Shown: positions 56,253 to 64,000, counted from the stretch's first letter. The stretch: DNA of 64,000 nt from Foliamicus sp965115835 (GCA_965115835.1 OZ220471.1:2692081-2756080); one strand, 5' to 3'. Notes: generated by a model not told the origin, from the letters alone. A program made the numbers and translations.

Positions 56253-57119
56253 ATGCCTGTTCTTGTCGCCGGAGCCACCGGAAATGTTGGCCGCCCAACC
56301 GTATCGGCCCTTGTGGCGAAAGGGGAGTCGGTGCGTGCGCTCAGCCGCTCGCAGGACAAGCTGTCCGCCCTCCCGGAGGGTGTGGACGGCGTCGTCGCGG
56401 ACCTGGAGAGCGGCAGCGGTCTGAGCGCGGCTCTGGACGGCGTCGACCGTCTGTTTCTGATCACCGCCAACGGGGAAACGGAGAGCGCTCGAGGCGTCAA
56501 TGCGGTGCGCGCCGCGCAGGCGGCTGGCGTGCAGCGGATCGTCTACCTGTCGGTGCAGAACCCCGCCGAGGAGCCCCTGATTCCGCACAGCCGCAGCAAA
56601 CTGCCCATTGAAGAGGCGATCCGGCAGAGCGGCTGCGAGTACGCCATTCTGCGTCCCGCCTACTTCCATCAGACCGACCTGTCGGTGGCGCAGGTAATCC
56701 GGGATTACGGGATCTATCCCATGCCCATCGGCTCCATTGGCCAGAACCGGGTGGATGCGCGCGATATCGCCGATTGCGCCGTGCGCGCATTGACGCAGGA
56801 CGGTCATGCGGGCGCCGAATACGAACTGCACGGACCGGACACGGTCAGCGGTCCCGGCGCCGCGGCCGTGTACGCCGGACACTTCGGGCGCGAAGTCCGC
56901 TACGGCGGCGACGATGTGGACCAGTGGGCCGAGCCGATCAAGGCGTATCTCGACCCGTGGCTGCTGGAGTCGCTGAAACGGATGTTCTTGTCCATGCAGA
57001 AGAACGGCCCCGCAGCGGATGAAGCGGCAGTGGCGGCTTCCCGCGAGGCGGTGGGCCATCCCCTGCGCTCGTTCGATGCGTTTGCCGCCGAGCTGGCGGC
57101 GTCGATGAAGGCGGCCTGA
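56253..57119 (+). CDS. NmrA-like NAD(P)-binding protein
   Basis: 288-residue atypical short-chain dehydrogenase. The Rossmann loop GATGNVGRP (residues 7-15) starts the protein; SRSKLPIEEAIRQSGCEYAILRPAYFHQTDLS is the usual NmrA/YlfA-like block. GGAGGAG lies 10 bp before ATG 56253, and TAGAAT at 56204-56209 is a possible -10. Could be a redox sensor or a quinone/flavin reductase-like enzyme; a role cannot be set. Confidence 0.9.
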   Translation: MPVLVAGATGNVGRPTVSALVAKGESVRALSRSQDKLSALPEGVDGVVADLESGSGLSAALDGVDRLFLITANGETESARGVNAVRAAQAAGVQRIVYLSVQNPAEEPLIPHSRSKLPIEEAIRQSGCEYAILRPAYFHQTDLSVAQVIRDYGIYPMPIGSIGQNRVDARDIADCAVRALTQDGHAGAEYELHGPDTVSGPGAAAVYAGHFGREVRYGGDDVDQWAEPIKAYLDPWLLESLKRMFLSMQKNGPAADEAAVAASREAVGHPLRSFDAFAAELAASMKAA

Positions 57120-57142
57120 AGCCGACTTTCGGGGCCGCGCGC

Positions 57143-57706
57143 TCAGTGCAGCTTGGCGCTCCAGTCGCAGAACGGCCCCCGACCGTAGTCCAGCGAGTAG
57201 GCGTCCTGCACGTATAGCGCCCGGCAGGTTCCGCAGCATGCCAGGATCAGTTCCTGCGTCTCGCCGATGGCGCGCAGCAGCGAGGCCGCAACCTCCAGGC
57301 TGATCATCCCGTCGGGCATCAGGGTTCGGTACATGTCGTAGGAATCGCACAAGCGCTGCCCTACCACAAGGCGGCTCAGGCGCCCGGGCACATGGCATCT
57401 CGAGGACTTGTCGCGCACCAGCAATCCGGCGTGCAGGAACAGCGTCGCCAGGACGGTGGATTCGCGATGCTGTTGCGGCGTTTTCAGAAACCGGTCGATT
57501 TGGCTCGGTGGCCGCCCGCGCTTTCGTTGCGGCAGCTTCTTGCGGCCGTGTTCCAGCACGTAATTCGCGTACGCTTTGCGTATGCGGTCGCTGGAAAGGC
57601 CCGTGTAATGCCCGATGGTGCTGGTGCGGGCCTGCAGGCGCAACATGCGTATCGCCAATTCGAATTGGCTCAACTCCCCCGCATAACGACTTTGCGTGAC
57701 GCGCAT
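57143..57706 (-). CDS. FlhC-like transcriptional regulator
   Basis: 187-residue homologue of FlhC, the DNA-binding partner of FlhD. The N-terminal helices FELAIRMLRLQARTSTIGHYTGLSSDRIRKAYANY align with E. coli IQLAMELITLGAR...TQLSRGRLIKLYKEL; later RFLKTPQQHRES aligns with WFMTWEQNVHAS. A basic stretch (55-66) includes KRGRPP, like an AT hook, where E. coli has RGSPPPKG. Zinc ligands: C158, C161 and C180 kept; the fourth position is Ser183, not Cys. Divergent from the FlhD-like gene with a 211-bp gap, unlike the normal flhDC operon. Confidence 0.85.
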   Translation of the reverse strand: MRVTQSRYAGELSQFELAIRMLRLQARTSTIGHYTGLSSDRIRKAYANYVLEHGRKKLPQRKRGRPPSQIDRFLKTPQQHRESTVLATLFLHAGLLVRDKSSRCHVPGRLSRLVVGQRLCDSYDMYRTLMPDGMISLEVAASLLRAIGETQELILACCGTCRALYVQDAYSLDYGRGPFCDWSAKLH

Positions 57707-57917
57707 GCGGAATATCTTGTAACGAATTCAACCAATGAATGCAAACGAAAAATAGCGTATTTTCGCGGCTTTTTCGGTCTTGATCCGCTATGCCGGGACT
57801 GACTCAATATGGGAGGGAAAGTTCCGGCCGGATGGTGGGAATTCCGGTTGGGGGGAATCCGGTTCCGTGGTCGGCTGGGGATGCAGGGGAACGCGGCGCG
57901 ATCGTAAGGAGGAGGCG
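57707..57917. promoter_or_regulatory. 211-bp divergent intergenic region between FlhC-like and FlhD-like genes
   Basis: Its left half is AT-rich for this genome (roughly 57711-57780). CGAAAA...TTTTCG forms 6-bp arms with an 8-nt loop at 57746-57765. The right half ends in a near-perfect TAAGGAGGAGGCG ribosome-binding site for the FlhD-like ATG. It probably holds promoters for both genes, but no clear -35/-10 pair stands out. Confidence 0.45.
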
Positions 57918-58511
57918 ATGGAAAACTCCGGCGGAGAGGGGAAGAGACTTGAGGAAATCTATGAAATCAATCGGCGCTTTCTCGACCTGGTGGCGCTGCG
58001 CGCGGGCGCAACCGGAGAAGGTCAATACGGGCTGCCTCCGGAACTGTGTCGCGGGATAGCGAAACTGCGGCCCTCGCAGCGCGACGCTGTCGCCCTGGCG
58101 CCGATGTTGCTGGTCACCGCCAGCCGCAAGGCGGTTGCCTACGCCTCGACGGTCCACGATGCGCAACGCAAGGGAGCGCGGCTGCACGAGCCTGTCGAGG
58201 CGGCGGAACGAAGCTTTGCCGCCTCCCTGCTGACCTGGCTTACCCAGGATGTCCAGCAGAACCACAGTCTTGCCTCGCTGTGGCTGGGTGTGTCCGGCCT
58301 CAGGCAGGAGCCGGTTCGGGATTTGAGCTTCGGCGAAATCCAGACGCTCTCGCGCTACGCCGACAGGATTCTGGCCGCATGCTTTACCGACCGGCTGCCG
58401 CTTTGGGACGAACTGGTTCGCGCAGCCGGAACCAATGATCCAGGCCGCCAGGAATGTGCGCGGCTGGCGGCGCTGTCCCGCTCCTGCCCCACTCGCGCCG
58501 GGGTGTCTTGA
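57918..58511 (+). CDS. FlhD-like regulator with two FlhD-type segments
   Basis: 197-residue protein, against about 116 for FlhD. Residues 11-68 (LEEIYEINRRFLDLVALRAG...) align with FlhD LLKHIYDINLSYLLLAQRL... through GLPPELCRGIAKLRPSQRDAVALAPMLL. Residues 102-155 (ASLLTWLTQDVQQNHSLASLWLGVSGLRQEPV..., then LSFGEIQTLSRYADRIL) align with the same FlhD region again, arguably better. This looks like an internal duplication, giving a covalent FlhD pair. ATG 57918 has a strong AAGGAGGAGG site; the frame is open upstream, but no other start has such a site. Confidence 0.82.
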   Translation: MENSGGEGKRLEEIYEINRRFLDLVALRAGATGEGQYGLPPELCRGIAKLRPSQRDAVALAPMLLVTASRKAVAYASTVHDAQRKGARLHEPVEAAERSFAASLLTWLTQDVQQNHSLASLWLGVSGLRQEPVRDLSFGEIQTLSRYADRILAACFTDRLPLWDELVRAAGTNDPGRQECARLAALSRSCPTRAGVS

Positions 58512-58728
58512 GAACAGCCGGGCGCTTTCCCGGAAGGCGAACGTTCGGGCGAGCCGCGGGATCGATTGGCCTGTGGGCGAGGGGGCTGCGCATGGCCGCG
58601 CGACTTGCCGGAGAAGCAACGGTCCCTTCCCGCCTCTCCCGCCTCGAAGTTCCACGGCTCGCCCGCAAGGCTTGCCCTGACAAGGCTGTTTGCCGGCCAT
58701 TCGCGCCGCCGGGGGCCAGCAACCGGGA

Positions 58729-58734
58729 TATACT
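58729..58734 (+). promoter_or_regulatory. -10 element of the tRNA gene
   Basis: TATACT lies 14 bp before the first tRNA base, which gives a transcript start near 58741. There is no clear -35 at normal spacing. The 237-bp gap from the FlhD-like stop to the tRNA otherwise shows no gene. Confidence 0.45.
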
Positions 58735-58748
58735 TTCAGCCCTTGTCA

Positions 58749-58824
58749 GGGCCTGTAGCTCAGTGGTGAGAGCAGGTGGCTCATAACCACTTGGTCGCAG
58801 GTTCGAATCCTGCCGGGCCCACCA
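58749..58824 (+). tRNA. tRNA with CAT anticodon; probably tRNA-Ile2 (lysidine-modified)
   Basis: 76 nt with encoded CCA. All four stems pair: acceptor GGGCCTG/CGGGCCC, D stem GCTC/GAGC, anticodon stem GGTGG/CCACT around CTCATAA, and T stem GCAGG/CCTGC. The acceptor pairs C4-G69 and C5-G68, reported as TilS recognition features in tRNA-Ile2 but not elongator tRNA-Met, are present, and the CAGG...CTTGGTCG region resembles E. coli Ile2. It is not the initiator: G1-C72 pairs and the three G-C anticodon-stem pairs are missing. Confidence 0.9.
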
Positions 58825-58987
58825 ATTCCCGGGCCGACTGTGCTTGTCCTTGCGGGCGCGCCCCGATCCGGGAGAGCCTCCGGGATTTGCGCGACGGTTC
58901 CGGTAACAGGCAGGCCGGGCCCGTGGCCGCTGCCCGCCTTCGTAACCGCCACGGTTGCCTGACGGCGTGGCTGCCGGGAGTTCCAGC

Positions 58988-60484
58988 ATGATGAACCTTG
59001 TTGACCAGGCCGTGGACATCCTGTCTCGCCTGTTCCTGCTCGCGGTGGGGACGACGCTGCTCGTTGCGATCGTTCTGATGATCATCGATCTGGCGCAGAC
59101 GGCCGACGCCGTGCGCCGCAACTACCCTGTGATCGGCCGTTTCCGGCGAATTTTCGAGGTGTTGGGCGATTTCATGCGCCAGTACATGTTCGCCATGGAC
59201 CGCGAGGAGATGCCCTTCAACCGGGCGCAGCGCAACTGGGTGGGACGGGCTTCGGGCGCCGCCCCCATGACCGTGGCCTTCGGTTCGACCCGCGATACGC
59301 GCCTGTCGGGAACGTCCCTGTTTGTCAACGCGCCCTTCGGACTGCTGGACGAGGAGTGCCGGGACACCTCGAAGGTGACCGTGGGCAGGGACGGGCCGAA
59401 TCCGTACACCACCAACCGGATCTTTCATATCTCCGGGATGAGCTTCGGGGCGCTGTCCAGGCCCGCGGTCATGGCGCTGGGCAGGGGCGCCTCGATGGCC
59501 GGTTGCTGGATGAACACGGGCGAGGGCGGCCTCTCGCCCTGGCACCTGGAGTCCGGCAACGATGTGGTGTTCCAGTTCGGAACCGCCAAAAACGGCGTGC
59601 GCACCCCCGGCGGCGCCCTGAGCGAGGAGCGTCTCAAGGAGCTCGGCGCCAATCCCCAGATAAAGATGATCGAGGTCAAGCTGAGCCAGGGGGCCAAGCC
59701 GGGCAAGGGCGGAATCCTGCCCGCAGTCAAGGTGACCGAAGAAATCGCCCGCATTCGCGGCATCCGCCCGGGCGAGGACGCGGTGAGTCCCAACCGTCAC
59801 CGCGAAGTGAGCAACAACGGCGAGTTGCTGGATCTGGTCAACCGGGTGCGCGACATCGCCGGCAAGCCCACCGGCTGCAAGGCCGTGATCGGCGGCCCGC
59901 AGTGGCTGGACGGGTTGTTCGAACTCATCAACCGGCGCGGCGCGGACTACGCTCCGGATTTCATGGCCGTGGACTCCGGCGACGGCGGTACCGGCGCGGC
60001 CCCGATGCCGCTCATGGACAATGTGGGCCTGCTGCTCCGGGAAAGCCTGATCATGCTGGTGGACGCGCTGGACCGGCATGGTTTGCGCGAGCGGGTGCGG
60101 GTGGTGGCCAGCGGCAAGCTGATCACGCCCACGGAAGTGGCCTGGGCGCTTTGCGCCGGCGCCGATTTTGTGGTGTCGGCCCGGGGTTTCATGTTCGCGC
60201 TGGGCTGTGTGCAGGCGATGCGCTGCAACAGGAACACCTGTCCCACGGGCATCACCACCCACAATCGACGTTTGCAGCGCGGCCTCGATCCCCCCACCAA
60301 GGCGGTGAGCGTCGCCAACTACCAGCGGCGAATCGAGGAGGAACTGAAGATCATCGCGCATTCCTGCGGTGTGGCCGAACCGCGGCAGTTGCGCCGCGAG
60401 CATTGCCGCATCGTGCAGCCGGACGGCCACAGCGTCCTGTTGTCGGACCTGTATCCCCGGGCTGCCGGGCGCGCCGCCGATTGA
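58988..60484 (+). CDS. FMN-binding glutamate synthase domain protein, membrane-anchored
   Basis: 498-residue protein matching the large central synthase domain of GltB. An N-terminal helix (LFLLAVGTTLLVAIVLMIIDL, about 14-34) anchors it. The FMN barrel has KPGKGGILPAVKVT and DGGTGAAPMPLMDNVG; the 3Fe-4S cysteines are Cys407, Cys413 and Cys418 (CxxxxxCxxxxC). No glutaminase domain or GltD-like subunit adjoins. ATG 58988 has GGGAG 7 bp upstream; a TTG at 58955 is less likely. The physiological substrate is unclear; similar stand-alone proteins are often near amine or methylamine genes. Confidence 0.93.
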   Translation: MMNLVDQAVDILSRLFLLAVGTTLLVAIVLMIIDLAQTADAVRRNYPVIGRFRRIFEVLGDFMRQYMFAMDREEMPFNRAQRNWVGRASGAAPMTVAFGSTRDTRLSGTSLFVNAPFGLLDEECRDTSKVTVGRDGPNPYTTNRIFHISGMSFGALSRPAVMALGRGASMAGCWMNTGEGGLSPWHLESGNDVVFQFGTAKNGVRTPGGALSEERLKELGANPQIKMIEVKLSQGAKPGKGGILPAVKVTEEIARIRGIRPGEDAVSPNRHREVSNNGELLDLVNRVRDIAGKPTGCKAVIGGPQWLDGLFELINRRGADYAPDFMAVDSGDGGTGAAPMPLMDNVGLLLRESLIMLVDALDRHGLRERVRVVASGKLITPTEVAWALCAGADFVVSARGFMFALGCVQAMRCNRNTCPTGITTHNRRLQRGLDPPTKAVSVANYQRRIEEELKIIAHSCGVAEPRQLRREHCRIVQPDGHSVLLSDLYPRAAGRAAD

Positions 60485-60610
60485 CGCACCCGCGCGCGCT
60501 GGTTAGGATCAGGCCGAACAGGGCATTCGGGGGAAGATATGCATGCTTGAACCCGCGGGCCGAACGGACGGGCTGGCGTGGCGAGTCGCCGCATTGCGGG
60601 CGCTGAGCCT

Positions 60611-61912
60611 GTGCTGACCAGAAAACACTTCATCCAGTCGAGCCTGGCTGCGCTGCTGACTGCCCCCCCGGCGGCTTCCCTGGGCGCGGCGGGTCGCGAA
60701 TGGTTCAGGGCGGCGCCCACCATCGTGCCCGGCAGCGCTGGAGGGCCGGCGCCGGACGACATCGTTCTCGGGGTGTCCGCGGCGTTTTCCGGCCCCTCCC
60801 GGGGGTTGGGCGCCGAGCTTTACCGCGGCGCCGGCGCCTGCTTCGCGCACGTCAACAACAACGGCGGGCTCAACGGCCGGCGGATCGCGCTGCGCATGTA
60901 CGACGACGGCTACCAGCCCGATCCCTGCGTGGAAAACACCATGCGGTTGATGCTCGAGGACCGGGTGTTCCTGCTGTTCGGCTATGTCGGCACGCCCACC
61001 GTGACCCGTGTCCTCCCGATCCTCAAGAAGTTCCAGGACGAGAACATCTACATGTTTTTCCCGTTCACCGGCGCCCAGCCGCAGAGGCAGCCGCCGTACG
61101 GGGAGTTCGCCTTCAATCTTCGCGCCTCCTACGCACAGGAAACAGGCGGTCTGGTGGACAACTTCGTGCGGATCGGGAGGCGGCGCATCGCGGTCTTCTA
61201 TCAGATGGACGCCTATGGACGTAGCGGCTGGGCGGGCGTTCGGGCCGCTCTCAAGCGACATGGCGAGTCGGTCGCAGGCGAGGCCACCTATGCCCGGGGC
61301 GCGAAGTTCACCGGCAGCATGCGCCCGCAGGTCGAGATCCTCAAGAGTGCGCAGCCGGAGGCGGTCGTCTGCGTCGGTTCCTACGCCGCCTGCGCCGCCT
61401 TTGCGCGCGACGCGGTGGATATGGGCCTGGAAGTGCCGATCGCCAACCTGTCCTTCGTAGGCAGCGAGAACCTGCTCAAGCTCCTCACGGAAGGGCGCGA
61501 GGACAGCAAGCGCTACACGCGGCTTCTGGTCAACTCGCAGGTTGTCCCCAGCTACGAGGATCTCTCGATTCCGGCGGTGAAGCAATACCGCGAGCTGATG
61601 GAGCGCTACGATCCGAAAGTCCCGCGGGAACTGGTTCAGGAGGAATACGCGGCCTTCCCGCAGAGTTTCGGCAGCCTGGAAGGCTTCCTCAACGCCAGGC
61701 TCATGACGGAGATCCTGCGCCGGCTGGGCGATGAGGTTGCGCGCGCCCGTCTGGAAGAGGCGGTTTTCTCGGTAAGGAACTTCGACCTCGGCGTGGGCGA
61801 ACGGGTGTCTTTCGGCCCCGACCGCCGGCAGGGTCTGAAGGCCGTCTATTACACCGTGGTGGAAGAGGGGCGGTTCGTGCCCCTGGAGGACTGGCAAGCC
61901 AGGTTTGCATGA
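60611..61912 (+). CDS. Periplasmic amino-acid-binding-type protein (Peripla_BP_6)
   Basis: 433-residue solute-binding protein of the Leu/Ile/Val-binding (type I) family. LTRKHFIQSSLAALLTAPPAASLGAAG resembles a Tat signal (TRKHFIQ against S/T-R-R-x-F-L-K). Core blocks: LGVSAAFSGPSRGLGAELYRGAGACFAHVNNNGGLNGRRI and VFLLFGYVGTPT. GTG 60611 is chosen because it puts that signal at the N-terminus; GTG 60578 is possible and both have weak sites. No ABC permease or ATPase adjoins. It ends 1 bp before a membrane sensor-like gene. Confidence 0.9.
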   Translation: MLTRKHFIQSSLAALLTAPPAASLGAAGREWFRAAPTIVPGSAGGPAPDDIVLGVSAAFSGPSRGLGAELYRGAGACFAHVNNNGGLNGRRIALRMYDDGYQPDPCVENTMRLMLEDRVFLLFGYVGTPTVTRVLPILKKFQDENIYMFFPFTGAQPQRQPPYGEFAFNLRASYAQETGGLVDNFVRIGRRRIAVFYQMDAYGRSGWAGVRAALKRHGESVAGEATYARGAKFTGSMRPQVEILKSAQPEAVVCVGSYAACAAFARDAVDMGLEVPIANLSFVGSENLLKLLTEGREDSKRYTRLLVNSQVVPSYEDLSIPAVKQYRELMERYDPKVPRELVQEEYAAFPQSFGSLEGFLNARLMTEILRRLGDEVARARLEEAVFSVRNFDLGVGERVSFGPDRRQGLKAVYYTVVEEGRFVPLEDWQARFA

Positions 61913-61913
61913 C

Positions 61914-62642
61914 ATGAAGATCGAAAAACTTTTCCAGCGGACGCGCTTCGGGATATTCGCCGTGTTTGGCGCAATCGTTTTGTCCACATCCGCGCTGTGC
62001 CTGATCACGGTGGGCACCGAGCTGTCGGCGGAATACGAGATCAACACCCGCAATATCGCCAAGACCGTGGCCGATTCCAGCGTGGATATCCTGTTGAACC
62101 GGGACATGGCCACGTTGCAGTCGCTGGTGGACCAGTTCATCGAGATTCAGGGCATTCGCTACATATACATCACCAGCGAAACAGGCGATTATCTGGCGCA
62201 CACCTTTGTCCCCGGCATCCCGGACGAGATCCTCGCCTCGGATCACCGCAGCACGGAGCCTGTGAAACGCGATTTGCCGGGCCTGGGCAAGTTTCTGGAG
62301 GTTGGCAGCCCGATCCTGGCGGGCGTGGCCGGACATGTGCATGTGGGGATGGACCTGGATGTGGTCGCGCTCAAGATCCAGAGGGCAATCGGCCAGCAGT
62401 TCTATCTGGTGGCCGTGATCCTGGTGATTGGAGTGCTGGCCGCTATCTGGCTGGTGAATCTGGCGGCCAGGCCTCTGGGCGAACTGCTGGCGTATGCTGT
62501 CGATCTGGCGCGCGACGGCGATCCGGAGGCGCTGTCCGCCCAGCCGCTTCTTGCTCGTGACGACGAAGCGGGGCATCTGGCCCGCCTGTTCCTGTTCGTG
62601 GCGCGCAAGGGGCAGGGCGCCGCGCCGCAGCCGGCGGACTAG
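61914..62642 (+). CDS. Membrane protein with Cache-like periplasmic domain and HAMP-like end, no output domain
   Basis: 242-residue inner-membrane protein. Two helices (about 13-34 and 158-180) flank a ~120-residue periplasmic domain like the single Cache sensors (SSVDILLNRDMATLQSLVDQFIEIQGIRYIYI). After helix 2 a short HAMP-like segment (AARPLGELLAYAVDLARDGDPEAL...DDEAGHLARLFLF) leads to the end; kinase, cyclase and methyl-accepting domains are absent. It starts 1 bp after the binding-protein gene, so the two are probably a ligand-sensing pair. Confidence 0.85.
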   Translation: MKIEKLFQRTRFGIFAVFGAIVLSTSALCLITVGTELSAEYEINTRNIAKTVADSSVDILLNRDMATLQSLVDQFIEIQGIRYIYITSETGDYLAHTFVPGIPDEILASDHRSTEPVKRDLPGLGKFLEVGSPILAGVAGHVHVGMDLDVVALKIQRAIGQQFYLVAVILVIGVLAAIWLVNLAARPLGELLAYAVDLARDGDPEALSAQPLLARDDEAGHLARLFLFVARKGQGAAPQPAD

Positions 62643-62677
62643 GCAGGCGGCCAGTAGGCCGGAGGTCGCACCGACCC

Positions 62678-63985
62678 ATGCGCGTACCGCGCGTCCTGAT
62701 CGCGTTTTTCTGCACTCTGCTGCAGGTGTGCCTGGGCACGGTCTATGCGTGGAGTTTCTTCCAGACCATCCTGGTTCGCCAGTCCGGCTGGACCTTCACG
62801 CAAACCGCCTGGGCATTCAGCATCACCATCTTTTCGCTGGGCGTGGCGGCGGCCTGGGCCGGCCAGGCCCTGCCGAAGCTGGGCCCCAGGCGGCTGGCGC
62901 TGATTGGCAGCCTGTTGTTCTCGGGGGGTTACCTGATCGCTGCCTGGGCGCTGCGCCTGGAGTCGATTCCCTTGTTCTACCTGGGTTACGGCGTGATCGG
63001 CGGCGCTGGTATCGGCCTGGGTTACGTGACGCCGGTCGCCACCGTGGCCAAGTGGTTCCCGGACCGCAAGGGACTGGCCACCGGGATCGTGGTGATGGGC
63101 TTCGGCGTGGGCGCGCTGCTGCTGAGCAAGGGGCTGGCCCCGCTGCTGGTGGTGAGCACCGGCCAGGACATGGCGCAGGTATTCTTCTGGCTGGGCATCA
63201 TATTCGCAGGCATCCTGCTGCCCTGCAGCCTGTTTCTCAGCGATCCGCCGGCGCCGGAGGGCGCTCCCGCCGCCCCGCAGACCGCGACGCCGCCCGGCGA
63301 CAGGAAGGCCGATTCGATCATCCCGTACCTGGGGACCGGATCGTTCGTGGTCCTGTGGATCGTGTTCTTCTGCAATATCGCCGCCGGCATTTCGGTCATC
63401 AGCTTCCAGTCGGAATTGTTGCAGGAAGTGTGGGGACTGTCGGATCCGGGCCTGGAACCCGCGGTACTGGCGGAATACGGCGCTACCCTGATTGCGGTCA
63501 GTTCCCTGTGCAACGGCGTGGGACGCTTGTTCTGGGGCCTTTTGTCCGACCGGCTCGGGCGCGTGGCGGTGTTCCGGATCCTGCTCGCCAGCCAGATGGT
63601 CGTGTTCGGGATCCTGATGACCGAGACCAACCCCTGGGTATTCTCGGCTCTGGTCTGCTACGTGCTGCTCTGCTTCGGCGGCGGATTCGCCACAATGCCG
63701 TCATTCGTGCTGGACAAGTTCGGACCCGGGCGCATGTCGGCCGTCTACGGCGCCGTCCTCACCGCCTGGGCCGCCGCAGGGATCGCCGGACCGGTATACG
63801 TGGGCTACCTCAAGGACAGCTATCCGGACCGTGCGGTGCTGTACTGCTTTCTCATCGGCGTGTTCATGCTCGTGTGCGGGTACGTCTTTTCCTACCTGTT
63901 GAACGACTCGCGCCTGCGGCTGGACCGGCCCACGCTGGAGAGGACGCTGCTCGAGTACGGCATTCCGGTTTCCCGGGCGCGCTGA
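62678..63985 (+). CDS. MFS transporter, OFA (oxalate/formate antiporter) type
   Basis: 435-residue integral membrane protein with 12 predicted helices. The OFA-type block GLGYVTPVATVAKWFPDRKGLATGIVVMGFGVGALLL lies in helices 4-5; a hydrophilic loop (about 190-215) splits the halves. RLFWGLLSDRLGRVAVFRIL is the second-half MFS motif A. ATG 62678 follows GGAGG at 13 bp. The substrate is likely an organic anion, but specificity cannot be set. 35 bp after the sensor-like gene. Confidence 0.9.
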   Translation: MRVPRVLIAFFCTLLQVCLGTVYAWSFFQTILVRQSGWTFTQTAWAFSITIFSLGVAAAWAGQALPKLGPRRLALIGSLLFSGGYLIAAWALRLESIPLFYLGYGVIGGAGIGLGYVTPVATVAKWFPDRKGLATGIVVMGFGVGALLLSKGLAPLLVVSTGQDMAQVFFWLGIIFAGILLPCSLFLSDPPAPEGAPAAPQTATPPGDRKADSIIPYLGTGSFVVLWIVFFCNIAAGISVISFQSELLQEVWGLSDPGLEPAVLAEYGATLIAVSSLCNGVGRLFWGLLSDRLGRVAVFRILLASQMVVFGILMTETNPWVFSALVCYVLLCFGGGFATMPSFVLDKFGPGRMSAVYGAVLTAWAAAGIAGPVYVGYLKDSYPDRAVLYCFLIGVFMLVCGYVFSYLLNDSRLRLDRPTLERTLLEYGIPVSRAR

Positions 63986-64000
63986 TCGGTCATCAGAGCT

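Noticed and set aside
57746..57765. CGAAAA/TTTTCG palindrome as a defined operator
   Set aside because: Six-base AT-rich arms can arise by chance; noted only as part of the intergenic region.
58749..58824. The tRNA as initiator tRNA-fMet
   Set aside because: The first pair is G-C and the anticodon stem lacks the three successive G-C pairs of initiators.

Overview
The window is a high-GC, densely coded stretch of a bacterial chromosome, most likely from a gammaproteobacterium. I infer this from the unbroken order rpoC-rpsL-rpsG-fusA-tuf-rpsJ followed by the S10, spc and alpha ribosomal operons, the long zinc-free form of S14, a Ctc-type L25 next to pth and ychF, a PrtD-type type I secretion system, and homologues of FlhD and FlhC, a pair I know from Beta- and Gammaproteobacteria. 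No species call is possible from the sequence alone.

Positions 1-19724 (+ strand) hold the translation and transcription core: the 3' end of rpoC, the str genes, then an essentially gapless run from rpsJ to rplQ that includes secY, a 37-codon rpmJ and rpoA. Two good sigma70-like promoters are visible, upstream of rpsL and between rpsJ and rplC. Positions 19904-24211 encode a lipoprotein adaptor and an RND pump. A 121-bp MITE-like element with 13-bp inverted ends and a 9-10 bp target duplication lies in the next gap. rplY, pth and ychF follow, with a Lys replacing a key Asn in Pth. Positions 26989-31878 are an operon of a small unknown protein and a complete type I secretion apparatus (ABC transporter, HlyD-type fusion protein, TolC-like channel) with no visible substrate gene.

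Positions 31898-54779 are on the - strand. From the right: an ECF sigma factor, a FecR-type anti-sigma regulator and a TonB-dependent receptor with an N-terminal STN domain form a cell-surface signalling set. Next comes a secreted protein with a retropepsin-like region and TPR-like repeats. A 434-bp gap contains a perfect 21-bp inverted repeat. Then a MoxR locus follows: a membrane/low-complexity protein, MoxR ATPase, DUF58 protein, BatA-like membrane protein, VWA membrane protein and a 2211-residue exported TPR protein. A TlpA-like thioredoxin with a DUF4369-like N-terminus ends the run.

Positions 54826-64000 are mixed: a CaiB/BaiF CoA-transferase (-), an NmrA-like NAD(P)-binding protein (+), a FlhC-like regulator (-) and, divergent from it, a FlhD-like regulator (+) that appears to contain two FlhD folds. 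Then come a CAT-anticodon tRNA that fits tRNA-Ile2 better than tRNA-Met, a membrane-anchored FMN glutamate-synthase-domain protein, a Leu/Ile/Val-binding-type periplasmic protein, a Cache/HAMP-like membrane protein without an output domain, and an OFA-type MFS transporter. The most unusual element is the divergent FlhC-like / tandem-FlhD-like pair, with no flagellar gene in sight.
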